Below are positions 1-6,067 of a stretch of DNA of 9,924 nt, one piece after another (position 1 is the stretch's first letter; each line of letters begins with the position of its first letter). The stretch comes from Pseudomonadota bacterium. Lineage in GTDB: Bacteria; Desulfobacterota; Desulfobacteria; Desulfobacterales; Desulfobacteraceae. The DNA lies in assembly GCA_018812385.1 (NCBI GenBank), contig JAHJDU010000112.1:1-9924 (forward strand). Direction: 5' to 3'. The notes under the pieces are model-generated. The model was not told the origin of the DNA. It saw nothing but the letters and a program-made list of their open reading frames with translations, and ran no database searches. Both the position numbers and the translations under genes were made by a program.

Positions 1-149
1 ATAAAATACTCGTTAAAATTCTTCAATATTTCAGGACCTGTTCCATCGTGGGCCAGGGCCAGATCAATTTTCACGGATATTTTCTGACCAGGGCCTACTT
101 TTTCCTGATCAGAAGCTTTTGCAAGTTGTTTATAAAAAAAATCTGTCAT
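1..149 (-). CDS. Aconitase/3-isopropylmalate dehydratase-family large subunit, N-terminal part (runs off left edge)
   Basis: Only the first 49 codons are present; the gene continues beyond base 1. The reading frame opens MTDFFYKQLAKASDQEKV, and residues 27-38 or so read KIDLALAHDGTGP. This matches the early strand of LeuC, homoaconitase and related [4Fe-4S] hydro-lyases, which typically show a (V/I)DLAM(A/T)HDGTGP-like segment shortly after a short N-terminal helix. The three cluster-binding cysteines lie further downstream and are not visible. The start is supported by a GAGGTG ribosome binding site at 158-163, eight bases before the ATG. It is the last visible gene of the tct operon, 83 bases after the dehydrogenase, so it probably hydrates or dehydrates an intermediate derived from the TTT substrate. 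Family assignment is fairly secure from the motif; the substrate (isopropylmalate, dimethylmalate, citrate-type or other) cannot be told. Confidence 0.72.
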   Translation of the reverse strand, partial: MTDFFYKQLAKASDQEKVGPGQKISVKIDLALAHDGTGPEILKNFNEYF

Positions 150-163
150 ATGTCAATCACCTC

Positions 164-191
164 AACCCAGGCGGTAAAACCGCAAAGGGTT
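164..191. repeat. Intercistronic hairpin before the hydro-lyase gene
   Basis: A GCGGT (171-175) / ACCGC (179-183) stem closes on a 3-base loop. After a small asymmetric internal bulge it is extended by AACCC (164-168) pairing with GGGTT (187-191). It sits directly upstream of the GAGGTG ribosome binding site of the minus-strand hydro-lyase gene. No U-tract follows in the direction of transcription, so it is not a standard terminator. It may shape translation initiation or protect a processed mRNA end; this is inference. Confidence 0.45.
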
Positions 192-232
192 CAATAATCA
201 ATATTTGGAAAAATTGCACCAGACTGGTAAAG

Positions 233-1222
233 CTAGGGTCTTATCATTACTTTGACCGCATCTGGATCATTATTTGCCGTTTCCATGGCCTGATCTATCT
301 TGTCAAGTGGATAAGAATGGGTGATAAGCGGCTCAATTTTGATTTGATCCAGCAGCACAGGCCTGATTGCCTGGGGCACCCATATATGTCTCTGCATTAT
401 GCCGTGGTGGACCAATCCTGTGTTGACCACTGTAGGGGAATTGTTGTGCCACCGGGAGATGTTCAGGTTTATGTTCTGGGTGATCCAGCTGTAAAATACC
501 AGCGTACCATTATGTTTAACAGCATCATTACATAATTGAACTGCCTCGCCTGTACCTGCCACCTCAACGACAACATCTGCGCCCTGACCCTGGGTAAGAT
601 CAAGAATCGCAGATAATGGATCTGTTTCAGAGCTGTTGACTGCATGGTCCAATCCCAGGCTGGTGGCTAATTTGAGTTTACCTTCAACAACGTCAACCCC
701 AATAACCTGATGGGCCCCTTTTTTCTTTGCAACCTGGGCAATTACCTGACCGGCAAAACCCATTCCAATGACAGCAACACTATCACCCAATTGCACTTTG
801 GAAGACAAGCCTGAAAAAACAGCACATCCAATGGGTTCACCAAGAGATGCCAGGTCCATGCTCAGTCCATGGGGTACAGGTTCCAGTTCTTCTTCTCTTG
901 CTTTAAAATAATCAGAATAGGTTTCTACCCAGGCAAATGCCATAACTTTATCACCAGGTTTGTAATTGCGGACATTTTTGCCAACCTCAACCACGGTTCC
1001 CCCGGCTTCATGTCCAAAAAAATAGGGGTAGGAAAAACTGGTATTCATTTCCGTATTGAGTCCGCCAGACGGCGGAATAATACCATTATATAAATTTTTA
1101 TCTGATCCGCAGATTCCTGCTGCATGGGTTTTCACCAGCACCTGGTCATCTGACAGGAGCAAATCTCTTTTCCTCACTTCAATTTTTCTGACACCTGTCA
1201 GGCACGCGCTCTTAATGATCAT
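233..1222 (-). CDS. Zinc-type medium-chain alcohol/polyol dehydrogenase (MDR superfamily)
   Basis: A 329-residue NAD(P)-dependent dehydrogenase of the threonine/sorbitol dehydrogenase branch. The GroES-like catalytic domain carries the expected zinc ligands: Cys38 in GICGSD, His71-Glu72 in the GHEAGG motif and probably Glu129 in GEPIGC. The Rossmann domain has GMGFAG at 153-158, and Asp177 follows the second strand, which favours NAD over NADP. The four-cysteine structural zinc lobe usual after the GDKV segment (about 90-93) is absent, replaced by a short cysteine-free stretch. The start is chosen because AAGGAG lies about 12 bases upstream of the ATG. It is the fourth gene of the minus-strand operon, after tctA and before a LeuC/aconitase-type hydro-lyase, so it probably oxidises a hydroxyl group on the imported acid or its product. 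The exact substrate cannot be identified. Confidence 0.88.
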   Translation of the reverse strand: MIIKSACLTGVRKIEVRKRDLLLSDDQVLVKTHAAGICGSDKNLYNGIIPPSGGLNTEMNTSFSYPYFFGHEAGGTVVEVGKNVRNYKPGDKVMAFAWVETYSDYFKAREEELEPVPHGLSMDLASLGEPIGCAVFSGLSSKVQLGDSVAVIGMGFAGQVIAQVAKKKGAHQVIGVDVVEGKLKLATSLGLDHAVNSSETDPLSAILDLTQGQGADVVVEVAGTGEAVQLCNDAVKHNGTLVFYSWITQNINLNISRWHNNSPTVVNTGLVHHGIMQRHIWVPQAIRPVLLDQIKIEPLITHSYPLDKIDQAMETANNDPDAVKVMIRP

Positions 1223-1258
1223 TTATTCTCGGCTCTCCTTATAATCATGTAAACTATG

Positions 1259-1305
1259 AACCATCATTGCAATGGACAGGCAAGGCCGCTATTGCAATGA
1301 TGGTT
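1259..1305. repeat. 15-bp perfect inverted repeat between tctA and the dehydrogenase gene
   Basis: Arms AACCATCATTGCAAT (1259-1273) and its exact reverse complement (1291-1305) flank a 17-base spacer. It lies in the 102-base gap between the tctA stop and the dehydrogenase start. The minus-strand RNA would form a long, AT-rich hairpin, but no U-tract follows, so simple intrinsic termination is unlikely. Possible roles are mRNA stabilisation, differential expression of transporter and enzymes, or a protein-binding operator. A small GGC/GCC stem is possible inside the spacer. Confidence 0.75.
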
Positions 1306-1324
1306 ATACAATGAGTTATTCAGT

Positions 1325-2839
1325 TTAAGGTTTTTGAATTTTAGGTATTTCTCCAGCCAGAACATTTGGCTTTTTCTTTATTTTACCATAGATGGTGAAA
1401 AGCAAAGTGAACAAAGTGAGCAGGAGAATCGTTCCACCGATGGGTCGAAAAATAAAATCAGAAATATCCCAATCCGCCATTCTCATTCCCCGCCTGAGGG
1501 AAATTTCTGCAAGTTCTCCCAGGACAAGGGCAATAATCAGAGGCGCAATAGGAAAGTCAAATTTTTTCATGACATAACCAATAAGGCCAAAGGCAAACAT
1601 TATCCAGACATCAACCATGCTGTTGCTGATTCCAAAGGCACCAACAGAAGCAAATACAAAGATGCAGGGCCCGAGTATGGAATATCGAATCTTCCTGAAA
1701 TTAGAAAAAAGCTTTGCAACGATTATGCCGGAGAACAGCATAAAAATATTTGCGACAAACATGGCAATAAAAAGCGAGTACATCAGACCCGGCTGATTGA
1801 TGAAAAGCATGGGTCCCGGCTGCATGCCGTGAACCATGAAACCGCCGATAATGACTGCCGTGGTAGCACTCCCAGGAATGCCAAGGGTCAGAAGTGGCAC
1901 CATTGCCCCACCGGCTGCCGCGTTATTGGCGGTTTCCGGAGCAGCAATACCCTCGGGAATGCCAGTACCGAATTTTTCAGGATGTTTTGACCATCGAACC
2001 GCTTCCGAGTATCCCACAAATGCCGCTGTGGTAGCGCCAACACCCGGTAAGATACCGATCATAGTACCAATGACAGCCGAGCGCAGAATAGTCCACTTAA
2101 GTTTGACCAATTCTATAAATTTTGGCAATTCAGTGGAAACTTTTGTTACTGCCTCACTGGTCTTTTTCAGACCAGCCTCCGCAGTCATTAAGATCTCGCC
2201 AACAGCAAAAGCACCTATAAGGGCAGGGATAAAATTTATGCCCCCCATAAGTGCATCTCCGCCAAAGGTAAATCGTTCTATACTGGTCATGGGATCAATT
2301 CCTATGGTGGCAGCCAGCAATCCGATACAACCAGCTATAAAGGCTTTGATCATTTTATCGCCTCCCAGAGAAGCGATAAGCGTTAAAGCAGCCAGGGCAA
2401 GTGCAAAATACTCAGGTTCGGAAAAAGAGAGTGCAACATTTGCAAGCTGTGGAGATATAAGGCTCATCACAATGACACTGAAGAGCCCACCCAGGCAACT
2501 GCACATAATTGCAATTCCAAGTGCTTTGCCGGCTTTTCCTGACTTTGCCATGGGATATCCGTCAAACCCGGTAACCGAGGCCTCTGGCGCGCCTGGAACA
2601 TTGAACAGGATAGCAGAGATAGATCCGCCAAATGTTCCCCCGCAATAAACCGCAGTCAGCAGCATCAGTCCATTTGCCGGCTCCATGGCAAAGGTGAAGG
2701 GAATCAGCAGAGCAGTACCCATGGGTGAATTAAGTCCGGGAATCGCGCCCAGCATTACACCAGCCAGCACGCCACCGGCAATAAGGATTAATGCCATGGG
2801 GCTGAACACGTTTAATAAACTACTTAACCAAATTTCCAT
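1325..2839 (-). CDS. tctA: Tripartite tricarboxylate transporter (TTT) large permease, TctA family
   Basis: A 504-residue inner-membrane protein of full family length, made almost entirely of hydrophobic helices. It shows the two repeated TctA signatures. The first is GAIPGLNSPMGTALLIPFTF at about 31-50. The second is IGILPGVGATTA at 261-272, followed by the GIAAPETANNAAAGG segment at about 297-311 and the LGIPGSATTA loop at 319-328. TctA forms the translocation pathway and uses an ion gradient to import acids delivered by the TctC-type binding protein. The ATG has an AAGGAA site nine bases upstream, and the gene starts 21 bases after the tctB stop, so the two are probably co-transcribed and translationally linked. 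The substrate of TctA members ranges from citrate and tricarballylate to other carboxylates and is not readable here. The permease looks intact. Confidence 0.95.
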   Translation of the reverse strand: MEIWLSSLLNVFSPMALILIAGGVLAGVMLGAIPGLNSPMGTALLIPFTFAMEPANGLMLLTAVYCGGTFGGSISAILFNVPGAPEASVTGFDGYPMAKSGKAGKALGIAIMCSCLGGLFSVIVMSLISPQLANVALSFSEPEYFALALAALTLIASLGGDKMIKAFIAGCIGLLAATIGIDPMTSIERFTFGGDALMGGINFIPALIGAFAVGEILMTAEAGLKKTSEAVTKVSTELPKFIELVKLKWTILRSAVIGTMIGILPGVGATTAAFVGYSEAVRWSKHPEKFGTGIPEGIAAPETANNAAAGGAMVPLLTLGIPGSATTAVIIGGFMVHGMQPGPMLFINQPGLMYSLFIAMFVANIFMLFSGIIVAKLFSNFRKIRYSILGPCIFVFASVGAFGISNSMVDVWIMFAFGLIGYVMKKFDFPIAPLIIALVLGELAEISLRRGMRMADWDISDFIFRPIGGTILLLTLFTLLFTIYGKIKKKPNVLAGEIPKIQKP

Positions 2840-2860
2840 ATGCGTAAGTTCCTTGCTTGA

Positions 2861-3367
2861 TCAATACAGCAGGTGGCTGATCTTTAAAAAAATTCCCATG
2901 CCACGAGGCAGGGGGACATACATAAGTTTTGTGAATACCAGGACGATGCCAAGTGTTAGAACAAAGGGGATACTGAAAATCCAGGCTTTGCTCTTTTCAC
3001 CCAGCAGATACATAAACGCAATCATCATGACAGGCGTTAATACCAGGAATCCAACTACAGGCAATAAACCAAGATATGTTGCAATTAGAGTAGCTGCTGC
3101 AATAAACCGGATATTCGCTGATGAAAATTTAATTTTATTGGATTCAGGGATCTTCCCTTTCAGGACGTCCCGTATCGTATTATATGCAAGCCCCGCACTG
3201 AGTGCCATCATCGAAACAAGGATAAGCTTGGGCCATAAACCAGGCCCAAGCTTACCACCATAAACATCCAGATTTCCAAATGTTTGTGTTTCGAAAAAGA
3301 GGTACAAAGCACCAGCAGCACAGATAGCGCTGATAATGACTTCTGCTTTTAATAATGCTTTTAACAC
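2861..3367 (-). CDS. tctB: TTT transporter small membrane subunit, TctB family
   Basis: A four-helix hydrophobic protein of 168 residues from the chosen GTG start. It lies between tctC and tctA in the usual tctCBA order, which supports the call because TctB sequences are poorly conserved. Near the end of the first periplasmic loop it has GKLGPGLWPKL, which resembles the G-x-GFFP-type motif typical of TctB. I chose GTG at 3367 because a strong AAGGAGAGG ribosome binding site (3371-3379) sits just before it. The longer in-frame TTG (3391) and ATG (3382) starts have no such site, and the ribosome binding site would lie inside their coding sequence. The subunit probably scaffolds or stabilises the TctA permease. 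The coding region contains a perfect 12-bp hairpin at 3223-3254. Confidence 0.85.
   Translation of the reverse strand: MLKALLKAEVIISAICAAGALYLFFETQTFGNLDVYGGKLGPGLWPKLILVSMMALSAGLAYNTIRDVLKGKIPESNKIKFSSANIRFIAAATLIATYLGLLPVVGFLVLTPVMMIAFMYLLGEKSKAWIFSIPFVLTLGIVLVFTKLMYVPLPRGMGIFLKISHLLY
3223..3254. repeat. 12-bp perfect hairpin inside tctB
   Basis: TAAGCTTGGGCC (3223-3234) and its exact reverse complement (3243-3254) surround an 8-base loop. The coding strand therefore specifies KLGPGLWPKL, a peptide with a mirrored look. The stem is GC-rich for this window and should form in mRNA. It could slow ribosomes or affect transcript stability, or may simply be coincidence imposed by the conserved motif. 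Confidence 0.7.
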
Positions 3368-3370
3368 AAA

Positions 3371-3379
3371 CCTCTCCTT
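3371..3379 (-). promoter_or_regulatory. Strong ribosome binding site that decides the tctB start (GTG)
   Basis: The minus strand reads AAGGAGAGG, then TTT, then GTG. The AAGGAG core is six bases from GTG at 3367, an ideal spacing. The ATG at 3382 and TTG at 3391 lie upstream of the site and lack their own, so the shorter tctB product is preferred. Confidence 0.7.
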
Positions 3380-3392
3380 CATATAAATCAAG

Positions 3393-4373
3393 TTATTTAA
3401 TGTATCCCAATTCCTTAAGGACTACTTTGACAGACTCATATTCCTCATCCCAGAATTTACCGAATTCTGCAGGATCTTTCCATCCGTAACGCTGATCCAG
3501 CAGTGATTCCTTGGCATAATTCTGATAACTTGATTTTTCGTAAGCTGTCTTTAAAGATGCAGCAAGATAATCGATTATGGGTTGAGGCGTTCCCTTTTTA
3601 ACGGCCAGACCCCTCCAGCGACCAGTGGTAAGATTGTAACCCAACTCAACTGAACACGGTACTTCCGGGAATTTCTCGAGACGCTTGTCATTAAAAACAA
3701 TTATGGGGATCAGTTTTTTAGCTTCAATAAGGGACATTACACTGCCAGGCTCTTCATGGAGTACGTCCAGATGCCCGCCAAGAACGGCAGCATGAGTTTT
3801 CGGAGCTTTGTCAAAGGGGATATATTTGATATCAATACCAGCGGCTTTGGCAAATCGCATGATGATTAATTCATCGGGGCTCGCAGGTGTTGTGCCGGTA
3901 AATTGAACTTTGCCGGGATTTTTCTTGGCATAGGCAATGAGCTCCTGAACTGTTTGATATTCAGCTTTAGGATTGACATAAAACATGCTCATGTCCTGTT
4001 GAACCTGGACAAGAGGAGCAAATTCTTCTTTATAATTTTCACGTCCAAACGCAGTGTTAATCAATTGTTCCGGACTGAAATTGTAGATGGTGTAACCATC
4101 AGCAGGCTGGCTCAGGACATATTTGGAAGCTTTCACGCCTGCAGCTCCCGTCATATTAGTAATATTAATTGCAGTTTTCAAAATTCCACGGGCAGGCATC
4201 ATAAGATTACGTACAAAAATATCACTTCCGCCACCAGCACCATATTGAACGACAACTTCAATTGGACGATCAGGATATCCTTCAGGCTTTTCAGCAGCCT
4301 GGACTGAAAATGCAATAAATAAAGATACTATCAATACTAACGACAAATGAACATAATTTTTCTTGTTCAGCAT
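3393..4373 (-). CDS. tctC: TTT periplasmic solute-binding protein, TctC/Bug family
   Basis: A 326-residue extracytoplasmic binding protein. A Sec signal peptide is clear: positive KK at 4-5, a hydrophobic core around 10-22, and a likely cleavage after VQA (residue 26). No lipobox cysteine is visible, so it should be soluble in the periplasm. The mature N-terminus YPDRPIEVVVQYGAGGGSD (33-51) is the hallmark first strand and ligand loop of Bug proteins. It is followed by the NMTGAAG loop and the QPADGYTIY segment, both family-typical. It captures a carboxylate and hands it to TctAB, encoded directly downstream. The ATG has a GAGAGGTG ribosome binding site about five bases upstream, and a possible 26-codon leader ORF ends 12 bases before the ATG. 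The ligand (citrate-like, dicarboxylate or other) is not predictable. Confidence 0.94.
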   Translation of the reverse strand: MLNKKNYVHLSLVLIVSLFIAFSVQAAEKPEGYPDRPIEVVVQYGAGGGSDIFVRNLMMPARGILKTAINITNMTGAAGVKASKYVLSQPADGYTIYNFSPEQLINTAFGRENYKEEFAPLVQVQQDMSMFYVNPKAEYQTVQELIAYAKKNPGKVQFTGTTPASPDELIIMRFAKAAGIDIKYIPFDKAPKTHAAVLGGHLDVLHEEPGSVMSLIEAKKLIPIIVFNDKRLEKFPEVPCSVELGYNLTTGRWRGLAVKKGTPQPIIDYLAASLKTAYEKSSYQNYAKESLLDQRYGWKDPAEFGKFWDEEYESVKVVLKELGYIK

Positions 4374-4385
4374 TATACACCTCTC

Positions 4386-4466
4386 TTACCAATAAATTAA
4401 TTGAAAAAACGATTTATACTCACTTAGTTCCTTAAAAAATAAAGCATTACTGACCCATACAAACAT
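4386..4466 (-). CDS. Possible 26-residue leader ORF upstream of tctC
   Basis: The frame opens with ATG at 4466 and stops with TAA at 4386-4388, encoding an aromatic-rich peptide that starts MFVWVSNALFF and ends FFQLIYW. It is preceded by AAGGAGGTGA (4478-4487), an essentially full complement of the 16S rRNA tail, and by a second AAGGAA (4471-4476) at short spacing. The stop lies 12 bases before the tctC ATG, so ribosomes ending here could re-initiate on tctC. I do not recognise the peptide. It could be a translational leader, a genuine small membrane protein, or an inert ORF under a strong ribosome binding site. The strength of that site, isolated in an otherwise non-coding control region, is the main evidence. 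Confidence 0.42.
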   Translation of the reverse strand: MFVWVSNALFFKELSEYKSFFQLIYW

Positions 4467-4470
4467 ATTC

Positions 4471-4487
4471 TTCCTTGTCACCTCCTT
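4471..4487 (-). promoter_or_regulatory. Near-perfect double ribosome binding site for the leader ORF
   Basis: The minus strand reads AAGGAGGTGA and then, after one base, AAGGAA. The first is 14 bases (from AAGGAGG) and the second four bases from the ATG at 4466. It is the strongest Shine-Dalgarno match in the window and lies about 100 bases from tctC, so it is not the tctC site itself. Confidence 0.6.
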
Positions 4488-4541
4488 GTATAAAAAATTA
4501 CTTTATATCATATTCCAGGCAAATAAAATATACTTATTGTG

Positions 4542-4558
4542 ATCTGGTCTGACCTGAT
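4542..4558. promoter_or_regulatory. Candidate GntR (FadR/FCD-type) operator 1
   Basis: ATCTGGT-CTG-ACCTGAT is a 7+3+7 palindrome with one mismatched pair. The core TGGT-N3-ACC agrees with the general TNGTNNNACNA form described for FadR-subfamily GntR repressors. It sits upstream of tctC and its leader ORF, in the middle of the divergent region. No GntR gene is visible nearby. Confidence 0.55.
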
Positions 4559-4693
4559 ATCAGAAAAACACAATCATTCATTATTGTCAAATGTTTTTTT
4601 CGGAAATCGTGGATACTTTTCAAAAAAATTCCAATATTTATTCTTAACAAACTGTTTTTCCTGACGTAATTCAATTAGTAATCAGTACCATGG

Positions 4694-4706
4694 CTGGTCG
4701 TACCAG
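4694..4706. promoter_or_regulatory. Candidate GntR (FadR/FCD-type) operator 2
   Basis: CTGGT-CGT-ACCAG is a perfect 5+3+5 palindrome fitting TGGT-N3-ACCA, and is the better of two matches in the region. An extra ACCA half-site lies at 4687-4690. It lies about 80 bases upstream of dctP, a plausible place for a repressor of the TRAP operon promoter. Shared form with operator 1 suggests a single regulator for both transporters. Confidence 0.6.
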
Positions 4707-4787
4707 AATTAAATTTAGTTTAAACACATTTTTTTGCTAAGTTTTTAAGGTGCAAAAGTTAATCATTCAATAAAAGGGAGGAACATC

Positions 4788-5936
4788 ATGAAGAAAGATG
4801 AGGTTGTTGGTAAAGAAAAGGTTCAAACCGAAGTAAAATCTGACCGTCGTAATTTTCTAAAAAAAGGCGTGATGGCTGCAGCTGCCGTCACAGCAGCTCC
4901 AGCACTTTTTAACATTGGAACGGCTGCAGCAAAGGGAACAACATGGAAAATCCAGACCTCCTGGCCGGGTGGTGCCGGCCTGAATATTTTCAAAAAATGG
5001 TGTGACAGCATTGTTGAAAAAACCGGGGGAGAGTTGGCCTTTAAAGGTTTTGGTGCCAAGGATGTCGTGGGTGACTTTCAGATGTTTGATGCTGTGAAAA
5101 ATGGTGTTCTTGATGCCATGAACCCGTTTACCATTTATTGGGCGGGTCGTATGCCTGCATCTGTATTTCTTACCTCCTATCCCATGGGCCCTAGAAATCC
5201 CGCTGAATGGGATGTTTTCTATTATGCTCTGGGTGGACTTGAGATTGCACGTAAATTATTTGCAGAGAATGGAATGTATTATGTAGGCCCTGTTCATCAT
5301 GGTCCTAATATTATTCATTCTAAAGTCCCCATTCGCTCCATTGACGATTTCAAGGGCCGGAAAATGCGTGTACCCGGCGGTATGGTATCAGAGTTTTTTT
5401 CTGCAGCAGGCGCCAAAACAACCCTGCTTCCCGGCAGCGAGATTTTTCCTGCCCTGGAAAAAGGAACCATTGACGTTGCAGATTATGTAGGCCCTGCAGT
5501 TAACTATGATTTAGGTTTTCACCAGGTTACAAAGTATATTTCCATGGGACCTGCAGGATTCATGTCAATATATCAGCCGGTGGACTTGATGGATCTGACC
5601 GTTGGAAATAGACCCTGGGAAGCGCTCTCAAAAGAGATGAAACAGTTTGTTGAAATGGAAGTCCATGTTTATTCAGATATGCATCATGCCGGTATCCAAA
5701 AGGCTGACCAGGAAGCATGGAAAAAATTTGAAGAAGCTGGTACCATTGTCACCCGGCTCCAGGATTCAGATGTGGAAAAATTTACTGAAATTGCAGTACC
5801 GTTGTGGTACAACTGGGCCAACAAGGACAAGTCGGCAGCAGAGGTGTTCAAAATCCAGCTTGACTACATGATGTCACCTAGCCTGGGGTATGTAACCCCT
5901 GAGATGATAAAAGGACAAAAACTCAATTGGAGTTAA
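4788..5936 (+). CDS. dctP: TRAP transporter periplasmic solute-binding protein, DctP family (TakP-like), Tat-exported
   Basis: A 382-residue periplasmic binding protein. The N-terminus carries a twin-arginine signal, DRRNFLKKG with Arg20-Arg21, followed by an alanine-rich hydrophobic stretch and a probable cleavage after about Ala48. The mature part starts WKIQTSWPGG, typical of TakP-like TRAP proteins. The conserved ligand-contact region RKMRVPGG is at 191-198; its Arg194 is the expected carboxylate-binding arginine. It is followed by the EIFPALEKGTIDVADYVGP block (218-236) and LGFHQV. Those blocks resemble 2-oxo-acid-binding TakP, so a keto or hydroxy acid ligand is plausible but inferred. 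The start has AGGGAGG six bases upstream. It leads the plus-strand operon, and an intrinsic terminator directly after it would give more binding protein than permease. Confidence 0.95.
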   Translation: MKKDEVVGKEKVQTEVKSDRRNFLKKGVMAAAAVTAAPALFNIGTAAAKGTTWKIQTSWPGGAGLNIFKKWCDSIVEKTGGELAFKGFGAKDVVGDFQMFDAVKNGVLDAMNPFTIYWAGRMPASVFLTSYPMGPRNPAEWDVFYYALGGLEIARKLFAENGMYYVGPVHHGPNIIHSKVPIRSIDDFKGRKMRVPGGMVSEFFSAAGAKTTLLPGSEIFPALEKGTIDVADYVGPAVNYDLGFHQVTKYISMGPAGFMSIYQPVDLMDLTVGNRPWEALSKEMKQFVEMEVHVYSDMHHAGIQKADQEAWKKFEEAGTIVTRLQDSDVEKFTEIAVPLWYNWANKDKSAAEVFKIQLDYMMSPSLGYVTPEMIKGQKLNWS

Positions 5937-5946
5937 CATAAATGAT

Positions 5947-5983
5947 ATGGGGGGACCGCCAGAAGGCAGCTCCCCCATTTTTT
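5947..5983 (+). terminator. Intrinsic terminator/attenuator between dctP and dctQ
   Basis: TGGGGG (5948-5953) pairs with CCCCCA (5972-5977). An inner GCC/GGC stem (5958-5960 with 5965-5967) closes on AGAA, and TTTTTT follows at 5978-5983. It lies 11 bases after the dctP stop. Partial read-through would let dctQ and dctM be made at lower level than the binding protein; a separate weak promoter is also possible. Confidence 0.88.
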
Positions 5984-6067
5984 ATGCGCCCATAATTTTT
6001 CAACCGCTTATTTGCTTGGTTTGAATTCTTTGTCAGAAAATTAACACTTGTTTATTAGGATGTCACA

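Larger units (their letters stand above)
4374..4787. promoter_or_regulatory. Divergent control region between the tct and TRAP operons
   Basis: This 414-base AT-rich stretch separates minus-strand tctC from plus-strand dctP and must contain promoters for both. It holds a leader ORF with its ribosome binding site on the left and two GntR-like operators (4542-4558 and 4694-4706). A perfect TTGACA hexamer reads on the minus strand at 4585-4590, but no good -10 lies at standard spacing, so I do not call a promoter from it. The dctP ribosome binding site AGGGAGG is at 4775-4781. Confidence 0.7.

Noticed and set aside
218..228. ACCAG-A-CTGGT palindrome after the dehydrogenase stop, considered as a third GntR operator
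   Set aside because: The half-sites are in the opposite order and spacing (ACCAG then CTGGT) from the TGGT-N3-ACCA form, and it lies just after a coding region; at most a tiny hairpin.
119..535. Open frame of 138 codons on the plus strand over the dehydrogenase end
   Set aside because: It overlaps two supported minus-strand genes in antisense and shows no family features.
1836..2648. Long open frame on the plus strand (270 codons) opposite tctA
   Set aside because: It lies fully antisense to an intact, motif-rich tctA gene, has low-complexity Pro/Ala/Ser/Ile composition, no ribosome binding site and no recognisable motif.
3368..3391. Longer tctB starting at TTG 3391 or ATG 3382
   Set aside because: The strong AAGGAGAGG site lies inside this extension and is ideally spaced for GTG at 3367; the upstream starts have no comparable site.
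4585..4590. Perfect TTGACA hexamer on the minus strand as the tct promoter -35
   Set aside because: At 16-18 bases spacing the -10 candidates (around TTTTCT) are poor, so the match may be chance in AT-rich DNA.
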